DNA from: Knufia peltigerae | Taxonomy: Eukaryota; Ascomycota; Eurotiomycetes; Chaetothyriales; Trichomeriaceae | Assembly (NCBI GenBank): GCA_030247855.1 | Contig: JAPDRN010000012.1 | Location: 186,001-250,000, forward strand | Length of the DNA: 64,000 nucleotides | Direction of reading: 5' to 3' | Shown: positions 22,303 to 31,876 of the stretch, piece after piece | How positions within the stretch are numbered: the stretch's first letter is position 1 | How the letters are laid out: each line of letters opens with the position of its first letter | Made by a program: the position numbers and the translations under genes | The notes under the pieces: model-generated | The model's input: only the letters and a program-made list of their open reading frames with translations | Told to the model about the DNA's origin: nothing | Databases searched by the model: none

Positions 22303-24021
22303 TTAGGTGAGTGTGGCCATCATGGCCTTGATGATGCCGGGACTGGGAGCAGCCGAGCGTGAGCGACCTGGAGATTGCCATCAGGAACATTGTTACTTTT
22401 TCACTTTGCCACGAGTGACATCCTACCTCTCCGGTCTTTCTTGACTTCCAGAATCTCGTCGCCTCGTCTCTCGATGATGACCTCGCCGTGAGGCGATGGG
22501 GATCTGTCCCGCGTCCGTTCAACCTTGATGATCTCGGTGCCAGCTTCACGCTCATAGCGACGTTCTCGGCGCAGCGCCCGGCGCTCTGCTTCGAGCCGTC
22601 GAATTTCCTCTTTGATGTCGCGGTCGCTGCGAGGTGGATTTCTGTCCACAACGAGTGCCAACGGTCCGACATGAACAGAGTTTGAGTCATCATCGATGCC
22701 CTCTCGAATGATCTTCCTTTCGACAAAAGTCGTCTCATCGCTCACCGAAGATCCTCTGCGTCGAGATCGATGCGTCCGGGCAGGGGATACTTCCTTGACC
22801 ACCTCCTTCTTTTCCACGATGGTCTCTTTGATCACACCAGGTGACGATCCACGTCTGGATCGCCTTCGAGAATGAGATCGGTGAGATCTCGGGGATGGGG
22901 AACGAACTGACAGTCCATCCCAGTCGCGAACAGATCGTGGAGCATCTGCCAGAGGGAGAGTCTTGACTTCCTCAATCTTTTCGGTCTTTTCGGTCTTTTC
23001 GAAGACCAGATCACCGCGGGCACTAGGGGGAGCCTCGATAAGTCGAGTAGTTGTCACTGTGTACAAATTAGCAAACGTGGGCCATTGGAACCACGGGCCA
23101 ACCAACCTTCTCGCTCACGATACTCCTTGCTCATTGCAAAGATCTCATCAATATTGTCCGGTCCAAGAGCCTTTTCGATGATGATAGTGCGCTCGTCCTA
23201 GGGAAATCAGTCAGCACTCTACAAATAACATCGAAGCAACTTCAACTCACCTCTTCATAATACGGGTAACCCAAATCGTAGAGAACCTTGGTGTGCACGA
23301 GACGTTTTGGCATGCGAGTCTTACCACGTCGTGGATATGGTTTCTCTTCTTTGATTTCTTTGATCTCTTCCTTCTCAATGATCTCCTCCCTGACTGTGCG
23401 TCTGTCAGGTGATGGGCTATGCCTGCCTCTTCGAGCCACCCATTCTCGTTCACGATATTCACGAAAGCCATCGTCTCCGTAGTAATCAGGATCCTGTACA
23501 CGAATATCATCATAGATGCGCTCGTCGTATCTCGGGTATGTTCTCTTTGGCGACGGCGCTCGTACAGGGATGAGTTCGCGCACTGGATTTGGTCTCTGCT
23601 GTCTGTAGAAGTCCTCATAGTCATCGTGACGACGCAAGGGGCGACGATCGAACGTGTCTAGGCTGGACTGCCGACGGAGAATACCAGGTCTCGGGGGCGC
23701 TTCCGGGCGAGGCAGACGTTCAGGAGCGTACGGGACCATCTGACCCCTTTGAGCCCGGGGGTCATAGTAGTCAGTTTCCTCGAAATATCTGCGCTCGGAG
23801 GCACCGTGAGGGCCATAGCGATCCTGCTCATAGTATTGCTGCTCTTCGTAGGCGGGCGCTCGACGAGGAGGATAGTCGTAGGGAGGACGCTGGTCGATGA
23901 CGGGAGGGGCACGGATTTCTCGTTCCCGCACAAAGCGGTCGGTATCCCATCGTTGTGGTGGAGGATCGCGATAAGCAAGGTTGCCCTCAGAATATCGAGG
24001 GTCAGAACGATATCGGGACAT
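22303..24021 (-). CDS. DUF8035 domain protein, Arg/Ser/Glu-rich
   Basis: Four exons, 23251-24021, 23107-23197, 22427-23056 and 22303-22367, 518 aa. Residues 1-225 are low complexity, rich in Arg, Tyr and Pro (many RRYDPR-like and YYE repeats). A compact conserved segment spans the first intron, KVLYDLGYPYYEE to EKALGPDNIDEIFAMSKEYRE, which I recognise as the fungal DUF8035 motif. The C-terminal half alternates SRRRSRRGSSPG-type Arg/Ser stretches and highly charged helices (EEIRRLEAERRALRRERRYE). The composition recalls RNA-processing proteins, but no RNA-binding domain is visible. Function unknown. All three joins keep frame and use GT-AG sites. Confidence 0.8.
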
Positions 24022-24851
24022 TGCTTATGAGATGGCGATCGTGGTTGAGCCAAAGGAGATCCAAGCGTCGGGCCGGGGAGGTCAATGTCGTCGGAGGCTT
24101 GGTTGGGGTGAGAGGCTGATACGAGTTGTGTGTCCCTCACGAGACCTCCCGAAAATTGAGTAGATTGCCAAGTATATACTCCGTGAAGATCCTTCGTGAG
24201 ATGGATTGATCACTCTGCCTTGCAACAAGTTTTTCGCTTGCTCGAGGCTGGGAGTCACTGCTGAGTTGTAGGAAGGCCAATTGTCGCAGCCAACAGAGAG
24301 GAGTTGGGCTGATGACGTCGGCATAGCCTTCTCTTCCGGGCCTCCTGCTGCCCAATATCCACGCCACCAACACCCAGCCCCCCTAACTCCCTCTATCAAA
24401 TCCTCATGGCTCCATCAGCGTGCCCACTGTTAGGCACACGTAAAGTGCCATCCTACACACACTTTGGACAACGAGGTATGGAGTACGGAGTACGTGTTAA
24501 CATCATTCCCGGACTCTGATCGGGTACATGTGTTGGAGACGGAACGAAAATGTGACCACCGAACTGCTGCAGTTCTCGAAGATAGGAATGATTCTGAAGA
24601 AGGATGAAAGTTAATGGTAATGGTTCGAATGAGAACATACTACCAGGTACACAAGCCATTCCCTCGTCACTGATTTTTGGGGAGGATCAAGAAAAGAGAT
24701 GTGACCGCCGTCGCCGCCGCAATCAAAACCTCCAGTGCCCCTGCGGCCCCAATGCTAATGGTATCGAATCATTTCTCGTCCAGAAAACCCAGTAGAATAC
24801 AAGATAACATGCGTCGCGGAACAAGAAGACTCCCAACGCCCAAGAGATTCA
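24022..24851. other. intergenic, upstream of DUF8035 gene
   Basis: Promoter side of the DUF8035 gene and 3' flank of TAF12. Exact TACGGAGTA at 24484-24492 and a TACTCCGT at 24177-24184. No gene seen. Confidence 0.4.
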
Positions 24852-26271
24852 TCAACTGTCTTTTCCGCCAGCGCCAACTGCTGTTGTGTTGCCTCCACCT
24901 CCAGTTAATTTGGCAGCCTGGACCGCGCTCATCTTGTGAGCCCAACCAGGCGCAGCTTGAGGTCGTCTCACTGTTCTGATTTCGTCTGTTGAATAGCCCG
25001 GAACTCGAATATTATACTGGCGTTCCAGAATAATTTGAATGTCGCGCAATTCTAAGCTAGATGAGCCACGAAGTTTAGCCAACTTGCAAGCCTGGGTCAC
25101 AAGGTCATCAACAAAGTCATCGGCGACTTGCAGAAAGATCTAGTTCATGTTTAGCCAAATTCTTGTTGGGGAGCACGCTTGTTACCTCTTCAGCCTCTGG
25201 GTCAAGCTGTTCATCTGGACCTGGCCCACAAACTTCGCGGACTAGCTCATTCAACTTCTTCTTCGACAGGACTCTGCCATCTTCGCTTGATTCCAGCACA
25301 TATCCGGGCAGTGCTGTAAGTGCTGGCTGCGCAAGTTGTCCTGGCAGTCCGACACCTGCTCCACCCGTTAAGGTAGGTCGGGATGGTGGCATCTGAACGG
25401 GTTTGGGCTCAGCAACTTGAAGATTTTTGGTGATGACCGGTGTCGAGGTTTTCGCGTTGGTGATACTCGTGTTTAACGGGTGAGGATGGATGGCTTGTGT
25501 TGCGCTCTGGGGGGCTATGGGTTGACCTTGATGAGAGACCGGACGCGCTGCCGTGGCACTGTCCGCTTGCGCGGTTGGAGGGAATTGTGGTTGGGTTGCA
25601 GTGACAGGCGTGGATTGCGCAGCTGTGGTAGTGATTTGGCCTGCCTGCGCGCTTGTCACTGCAGGAACACTTGCTTGAGCAGCACTGGCCTGGTTGCGAG
25701 CGGCAGAGACAGCACTGCTGATTGAATGTGCCTGTGGACCTTGGACGCCTGGTTGCAGGTGAGGCATAACTCCCGACTCAGTGGCTTCACCGCCTGGAGC
25801 GGCTTGCTTCGTGTACTGATGCTGTGGTTGTGCGCTCCGAAATTGTTCCTGTTGTTCATTAAACTTCTTCATAAATGAACCACTTTCGTTGATCGCTCGA
25901 TCACACTGTGCTATTTTGTTATTATAGACTTCTGTCTCTTGCGGTGTCAAAGGATTTCCCGTCTGCTGTCGCTGCTGTGCTTGCCGTTGGAATTCAGCCT
26001 TCTTTTGTTTGGCAACCTGTAATCTTTGTAGAGCCTGTCCCAGCCGAGTTTTCGCCTCACGTAGCCAATTCTCTGCCGGTTCGGTACCCTTTGTCATGGC
26101 TGGCGGGTAGTAGAAATTTTGTTCATTGACTCTTTTCTGAATTTCAGGCATCAACTGGTTAAATTGCATGCTGCTGTTGCCAGCCTGTCCCGTACCATTC
26201 TGTCCCTGAGCAACCTGTGCCGCCTGCTTTTGACCTTGTGGTTGCGCTTGTGCCTGCTGTTGCTGTTGGGC

Positions 26272-26305
<34 letters not shown>

Positions 26306-26607
26306 GCGGCTTGCTGGGAAGCCTGTTGTTGGGCGACTTGTCTTTGTTTGGCGGCCTGCTGCCACTGCTTCATACCTGCCATTAAGAGGCCCGATGTTCG
26401 CACAAGTCCTTGGTATGCTTCATTGTACTTTGGATCCCCTTGCTGAGTGCTGTTTAAAACTTCCCAGTATCTTTTGACGCCTTGTTCGTACTGCTGTTTC
26501 TGCGAGGGATTGAGTTGTGGTAGCCTTTGTACCTGTTCTGGACGGATCAAAGAGGCCTGTTGAGCTGGTGCGGGTTGCGCAGGCCGTTGGGCTGCGTTGG
26601 CATCCAT
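24852..26607 (-). CDS. TAF12: TFIID/SAGA subunit TAF12, histone-fold
   Basis: Subunit shared by TFIID and SAGA that pairs with TAF4/Ada1 through a histone fold. Exons 25186-26607 and 24852-25139, 46-bp intron, 569 aa. The N-terminal 390 residues are Gln/Ala/Pro-rich and include an 11-Gln run. The histone fold covers the exon junction: KKKLNELVREVCGPGPDEQLDPEAEE, then IFLQVADDFVDDLVTQACKLAKLR and LELRDIQIILERQYNIRVPGY. That is the diagnostic order of the TAF12 helices, and GYSTDEIRTVRR follows as in other fungi. The first ATG in frame is at 26607; the upstream open frame has no ATG. Nuclear. Confidence 0.9.
26275..26304 (-). repeat. CAG trinucleotide microsatellite (poly-Gln)
   Basis: Ten perfect CAG units on the minus strand inside TAF12, plus one CAA, coding 11 Gln; more Gln-rich interruptions follow. 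Likely length-polymorphic. Confidence 0.9.
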
Positions 26608-27624
26608 ACCGAGGCGCGCACAGAGTGTAGGACGAGAGGTGAGGTGATGTGAGGATTGGACGGGAATGTTCGGCAATCACAGGCTAGCAACCATAGATCA
26701 TGCGTCTGAATGATACGAAGACAGTGCAAACTAGGAAGTAAGCAACGCAAAGGTGTTGACCGTTAGATCTGTCGAAGAAACATTATATCTTGTCTGGCGT
26801 AGAGTTTATAGGTGAGGGCGATGATCGACTGCCTTGCGCGGAAGGCGATATTTGTAAAGAATCAAGAGAGATAATGTTTTTAGATCGGCCGATTTAATGA
26901 AAAGGACAGTATAGTTCGTATGTTGAAGTCAAGGAAGGAATAACCTGTTGCCTTTGAGTCTGTCTATATCGATAAACTGAAGACATCAGAAGGGTTGGAA
27001 ACGCTCTGCATCGGGACTGCCCCGACCACGCCGCTTTTACAATGTACCCCAGCCCGCCCCTCTACGACCCTCATTCATTTTCCTGCGCTGCAGTCTATAT
27101 CGCCTAATCCAGTGCTTCGCGGCAGGCCAGACTCTATCTTTGTAACCCAGGGGAAGACCCAATCAGCCAGGCTCACCAAGGTAGGAGTACAACAGGCTCT
27201 TCCTCTTGCTGTGGAGGTATCGCTCCGCCTAAGATTTAAGCTGTGCTAGGGAAGTACTCGGGTAGGACGCCTCCCTAGGTATTAAGTACCGAGGTAGTCC
27301 CAGTGCATGAATTTTAGGTACCTGTGTCTAGGCGTCTGCGGTGCCTCTAGTTATTACATGGTTGAACCGCTCCAGTCCATTACATGCCTAAAGGTTGCTG
27401 ACGATTCCGAGACATCTCTACCAAGGCCTTTATTCTGATATGTTAATCCTTCCCTTCGGATACATAACTCTCGACTAGCTTCCAAGCATTCTGGTCACAA
27501 GAAATAAACCGTCCTGTTGTGATGTCTATGGGTCCAGAGTGGGCTCTGTGCAAGTCCTGCAGCCACACTGCTTCAACCTGAAGAACTTGCCCGAAGCATC
27601 AAATCATCATGTGAGTGTGCACGC
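26608..27624. other. intergenic between TAF12 and the accessory block
   Basis: TAF12 promoter side, then sequence leading to a regulator remnant. Contains CCTAGGTATTAAGTACCGAGGTAG, a partly palindromic stretch near 27275. No gene seen. Confidence 0.35.
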
Positions 27625-27852
27625 ATGAGGAGGACCGATCACAGTCAGGGTCCGGCTCCCACCGTCGCAGTGACTTTTGGACGGCGGCCTCGCCCTTGTG
27701 ACTCATGCCGCAGAAGAAAGCGACAATGCTACATACTCCTGGGGGAGAATGCATGCCAGCTGAGGCGGTTTGTTCGGGGGCTGAGTGCAGCTTTTACCGG
27801 CATCGATGCTGGCCTTTTTGAGCAAACCAATGGATCACGAAAGCGCCCATGA
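27625..27852 (+). pseudogene. Zn2Cys6 transcription factor, N-terminal remnant
   Basis: A 75-codon frame begins with RRPRPCDSCRRRKRQC, an unmistakable first half of a fungal binuclear zinc cluster (Cys28, Cys31, Cys38), followed by Cys47. The fifth Cys should be residue 50 but is Arg, and the sixth, expected at about 57, is also missing. A Cys codon exists at the right distance in another frame (GAGTGCAGC near 27781), suggesting an indel. The frame ends at GSRKRP and no fungal_trans domain lies within the 246 bp to the next gene. It therefore looks like the surviving stub of a cluster regulator. It is convergent with the ring-opening amidohydrolase gene. Confidence 0.7.
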
Positions 27853-28098
27853 ATAGCTAGACTGGAAAAATTGTCGATCGAGAGGTTGGTGAGGTAAGGA
27901 GGACATGTGGCCAGCGTCTTCTTCCTAATGGAAGTCTTTGCACGCTGACCAGGATTAGAGCTCACGAATCCAACGATGAGAATGGGAACTAGGTGTCCAT
28001 ACGAACGACGAAGCAGCTGCTGTTAGGGATGTGTTATATTAGTACCATGTTTGATGTCTTTGACATTCCATGGTCTGCAAAGCTCTCTCCATGACTCG

Positions 28099-29250
28099 TC
28101 AATTTGAGGGCATCCCATACACCATACATAAGCTGCCTCCGCCCGCGGGACCTTGACCCTCTGCACCTCCCGAGACGTAGAGTAGCGTATCACCTACCAG
28201 ACCTGCCAACAGGCCTCCAACAGCAGCCCTCGCATGTCGAGTACTATGGATGTCGCTGTCCGTGTTCATCGTATGCCTATTGCCCCTGACAATACCATGT
28301 GGATCGGCTTCAGCTTTTGCAAATACCTGCACCACCTTACCACCATCCCGCTTCACCTGCGAGAGGAGATCGAATATAGCCTCTGCGTCGATCGCATCTT
28401 GCATTGGCCGCGAGACCGCCCTGAGCTTGGGTCTGATTGATCCCGCACCAGCTACCGTCGGATCTGAGGCTAGGATCAAGATATGATTGTCATCTAGCTC
28501 TGCACCACTACTACAGCTAGCTTTGGCACTCCATACACGCTCGAAAGCTGACGCTGTGGTTGACTGCATGGCGGAATCAATTTGCGCATCGGGTATTTCG
28601 CCCAACGCCGCGGCGATCCCTACAGCACAGGCGTACCGTGACCTAGCCATGGATTCATAGGTGTCCGCGGTGACGGGCTCCTTCCCTGCGGCACGTACTG
28701 CTTCGACTTTGGTCGAGGTGAGAAGGGGACACTTGATCAGGACGAGCATGACATCTTCCGGGCGGACAGATAGATCATTCGCCATCATGCTTTCGATGGT
28801 TACAGCGACCGTCCGGGCATGGTCCGGCATGCCAATCTCATGCGGATGGAGCGGTCGCGTGTGTCCAACAGACGCGAGAAGGCCCGTGGTGGAGGAGCTA
28901 GACGAGGACGCATCTTCAGCTCGAACGATGAAGGTGACATGTGGGCATAAGACGCCTTCAGTACCACCCGAGAAGATGGTCACGGCGTCCGCGGGTATCT
29001 TGGGCTCCCAGACCGCAGAAGCCAGTGTCCGTGAGAAGTCGTTGACACAGCCATTTCCTAGAATGGCACGTATAGGCGTCAGATGTGCTGAACGAGCGCA
29101 GCAATTGGCCAGATGGTCTCGCTCACCTTCGGTCTTGCCCACCACAGCCAGAATCTGTGACGAGTTATAGCCAGACTCGGCCAATTTTTCTAACGGTGTC
29201 GTATCTGCTGGTGACGAGATCGGGAATTTGACTATGTCGACTGCAACCAT
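28099..29250 (-). CDS. ring-opening amidohydrolase (cyanuric acid hydrolase/barbiturase family)
   Basis: Hydrolyses a cyclic imide/amide ring: cyanuric acid to carboxybiuret, or barbiturate to ureidomalonate. One intronless frame of 383 aa, near the usual 350-370 for AtzD/TrzD and barbiturase. All three internal repeats keep their Ser-Lys pairs: Lys39 (GKTEG) with Ser94 (FSGGTEG), Lys173 (IKCPLLT) with Ser247/248 (CSSGAE), and Lys312 (FAKAEADPHG) with Ser360 (VSGGAEGQGPAGGG). RHTMNTDSDIHSTRHARAAVGG is the family signature. Start is the ATG at 29250, giving VDIVKFP as in homologues. It is divergent from an allophanate-hydrolase-like amidase. Substrate choice between cyanurate and barbiturate cannot be made by eye. 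The family is mainly bacterial. Confidence 0.92.
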   Translation of the reverse strand: MVAVDIVKFPISSPADTTPLEKLAESGYNSSQILAVVGKTEGERDHLANCCARSAHLTPIRAILGNGCVNDFSRTLASAVWEPKIPADAVTIFSGGTEGVLCPHVTFIVRAEDASSSSSSTTGLLASVGHTRPLHPHEIGMPDHARTVAVTIESMMANDLSVRPEDVMLVLIKCPLLTSTKVEAVRAAGKEPVTADTYESMARSRYACAVGIAAALGEIPDAQIDSAMQSTTASAFERVWSAKASCSSGAELDDNHILILASDPTVAGAGSIRPKLRAVSRPMQDAIDAEAIFDLLSQVKRDGGKVVQVFAKAEADPHGIVRGNRHTMNTDSDIHSTRHARAAVGGLLAGLVGDTLLYVSGGAEGQGPAGGGSLCMVYGMPSN

Positions 29251-30014
29251 ACTTCTCAGAAGCGGTTTGCTGCTATGGTAAGAAAGAAGACATGTGTCTG
29301 ACAGGGTATCTACTTTTGGATTATCCACGAATCTATGGCGAAGAACACAAGTACCACCCATACATGGAGAAGATATCAATGGTTGCTATAGTACGCATAT
29401 CGATGCGTGGAATGATCGTATGTGTAGCTGGTTGCTCGTCGTCAATATCCGTTGGCTCTAAAGTGGGTTTGATAAGGGAGTTCGATGCGGCGGCCCGCCG
29501 GCGCCGCCTCCACCACCATCTACAGTATTACGGAGTTCTTCGTATCTAGACTCTACAACCTACCAACATCGTTCCTATCTCGTGTCCCGTTAACCTCCAT
29601 TGTCATCTCAATGACCCATCTTTAGGCTTGGCCCGTAGTATAAATTCCGTGGGTACACAAATGGATGAGAGTGGTAGATACCACACCGAACTGGCGCTGT
29701 TTTGGTCACATTGCTGCCTCTTCGAATTGGCCACGCAGAAGTGTGTGGAGGTAAGTCAGCACTGATGAGATTGCTTCTACAAGTGATTGTATTCGGTGAA
29801 AGTCCTCTTCACCAATTTCTTTCTCGCAGCAATTGTCCGACTGAGAGCCTGTTGCCTCATCGTTTGCAGATTTGTGTTTCCGACGCCGCGCTCACTGGCC
29901 TTCAATCCTCGCTCAACAAAGGGCCCACCAGCAGCACTCTTTCCTCCTCCTCCGGAGGTAGTCTCAATAACACCGACCAAAGTGAACCCCGGAATCTCTG
30001 TCACGAACGTCTCG
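29251..30014. promoter_or_regulatory. shared promoter of ring-opening amidohydrolase and amidase genes
   Basis: 764 bp between two divergent start codons. It contains two HGATAR words for GATA nitrogen regulators (TGATAA at 29470-29475, AGATAG reversed at 29575-29580), about what chance gives. A GC-rich CCGCCGGCGCCGCC block lies near 29494-29508 and a TACGGAGT at 29529-29536. Confidence 0.55.
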
Positions 30015-31514
30015 ATGGACGTGGGAAATGAGCTTTCGGACGATCTCTCCATCGAGACGTTACGCGCGCTGTATGAGCGCGACGCAACGACCCCGGTGGC
30101 GGTAGTGCGGTCTGTCTACGAACGAATCGCCGCATACCCGGACAAGGCAGTCTGGATCACGCTTCTGCCGCAAGAGGAGGCGATCAGAAGGGCGGAGGAG
30201 CTTCAAAAACAATTGGCCGACCGCGGAACGCACCATCAGCGACCAGCATTGTTTGGGATTCCCTTCTCCGTCAAAGACTCGATCGACATCGCGGGAATGC
30301 CGACGACATTGGCTTGTCCGAGCTTCGCATATACGGCAGACGTGACCGCATTTGTTGTCCAGAGAATCCTCGACGCCGGAGGAATCCTCATCGGCAAGAC
30401 CAACCTTGACCAATTCGCAACGGGGCTCAATGGTACGCGTTCGCCATACGGTGTACCCCGATGTGTGTGCGACCCTGACTACATCTCTGGCGGGAGCTCT
30501 TCTGGCTCGGTGGTAAGTGTCGCTGCGAACCTGGTATCATTCACCGTCGCCACCGACACGGCAGGCAGCACACGCGTGCCCGCAGCGCTGAACGGTATGG
30601 TCGGGTTGAAACCCACGCTGGGCACCATTTCGACCGTAGGCCTTGTCCCTGCGTGCAAGACATCCGACTGCATCACCATCATTGCCCGGACGGTTGATTC
30701 TGCGGTGGCGGCTCTGGATGCCATGCAAGCCTACGACGAAGACGACGTCTATGCTCGAGAACCACAGCAACTCGCCATGCTAGCACAGCAGGAGCAACCA
30801 CTTTTGAAACAATGGGAGCTGACAATGTCGCCTCCACCCTCACCCTCAAAGACAAGTCCACCTATAAATTTACAGATCGGACTACCTCCACGTGAGTTGC
30901 TCGACTCGGTCTTGAGCCCAGAGTACGTGCGGCTCTTTGATAGATTTATTACACGACTGGCCGATCTCGACATTCAAGTGGCGGCCAAATTTGACTACTC
31001 CCCCTTCGCTGCGGCCAATGCCATGCTCTACGGCAGCTCGATTGTGGCGCAACGCATCGTCGCGTTCAAGGACTACCTCGACCGTTACGGCTACGACCAG
31101 CTGCATCCTGTAATTCGGGAGATTTTCGGATCGAGTGCTGGGTTTGATGCCGTGAGAGCGTACCAGGACATTTTCGACCTCGCTTCTTTTCGACGTCTGG
31201 CCGCCAAACAGTTCCGTCGTGGTGAGAGCGACGCTGAAACCGTCGACGTATTGGTTGTCCCGTCGACCGCCACGCATCCAACAGTGGAGGAGATGCTCGC
31301 TGATCCCATCAATCTGAACAAGCGTTTGGGGAGTTTCAGTCATTTTGTCAATTTGTTGGACCTCTGCGCCGTGTCTATGCCCGTGACTGGAGCCACGTGG
31401 AAGAGCCGTCGACTAGGACGAGATATGCCATTTGGTATTACTTTGATTTCTCTTCCCGGCAGTGACCGACGATTATTACAACTGTGTCGGTATATACAGA
31501 ATATACGAGTATGA
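30015..31514 (+). CDS. amidase-signature hydrolase, allophanate hydrolase-like
   Basis: Amidase-signature enzyme, 499 aa, intronless. The closest pattern I know is the amidase half of allophanate hydrolase (AtzF/Dur1,2) or the related carboxybiuret hydrolase AtzE. The Ser-cisSer-Lys triad is intact: Lys87 in FSVKDSID, the GGSSSGS loop at 159-165 and Ser185 in TDTAGSTRVPA. KTNLDQFATGLNGTRSPYG and GLKPTLGTISTVGLVPACKTSDC are strongly allophanate-hydrolase-like. It lacks the extra C-terminal decarboxylation-type domain of full AtzF (about 600 aa). The open frame extends upstream to 29787 but contains no ATG before 30015. Divergent from the ring-opening amidohydrolase, which suggests consecutive steps of one nitrogen-release pathway. 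No targeting signal. Confidence 0.87.
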   Translation: MDVGNELSDDLSIETLRALYERDATTPVAVVRSVYERIAAYPDKAVWITLLPQEEAIRRAEELQKQLADRGTHHQRPALFGIPFSVKDSIDIAGMPTTLACPSFAYTADVTAFVVQRILDAGGILIGKTNLDQFATGLNGTRSPYGVPRCVCDPDYISGGSSSGSVVSVAANLVSFTVATDTAGSTRVPAALNGMVGLKPTLGTISTVGLVPACKTSDCITIIARTVDSAVAALDAMQAYDEDDVYAREPQQLAMLAQQEQPLLKQWELTMSPPPSPSKTSPPINLQIGLPPRELLDSVLSPEYVRLFDRFITRLADLDIQVAAKFDYSPFAAANAMLYGSSIVAQRIVAFKDYLDRYGYDQLHPVIREIFGSSAGFDAVRAYQDIFDLASFRRLAAKQFRRGESDAETVDVLVVPSTATHPTVEEMLADPINLNKRLGSFSHFVNLLDLCAVSMPVTGATWKSRRLGRDMPFGITLISLPGSDRRLLQLCRYIQNIRV

Positions 31515-31876
31515 AAAAGCTCCCCTTAACGGCGTCTTGGTACAACGAATCATTTGATCCACTTTTTTCATACAATCGCCGGCGGCGCCCGCCCGGGAGA
31601 ATCCATCTGGGGACGGCATGGAGATAAGGAGTTTGAGATAACCAAGAGCTGTGATAACTGAAGACTGTAGGTAATCATTGATTCAGAATCGAAATCGATA
31701 CGGAGTATCCCGCCATCTAGACCTCAGACGCCGAGCTCGAGATCGCGAAGTTTACGCCCGGAGACACACACCTGCCCAGGATCGATAAGTACTGACTGTG
31801 AACATGAGACTGGCGGTATTTGAGTAAGACCGAGTGACACTTTGAGGAATAGCAAATAACAAACATCATATCCACC
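31515..31876. other. intergenic, upstream of 2OG oxygenase gene
   Basis: Contains a GC-rich CGCCGGCGGCGCCCGCCCGGG block at about 31577-31597, similar to the one in the divergent promoter upstream, and an exact TACGGAGTA at 31699-31707. Confidence 0.45.

Noticed and set aside
29251..30014. GATA-factor sites as evidence of nitrogen control
   Set aside because: Two HGATAR words in 764 bp is about the number expected by chance, so it is not used as support.
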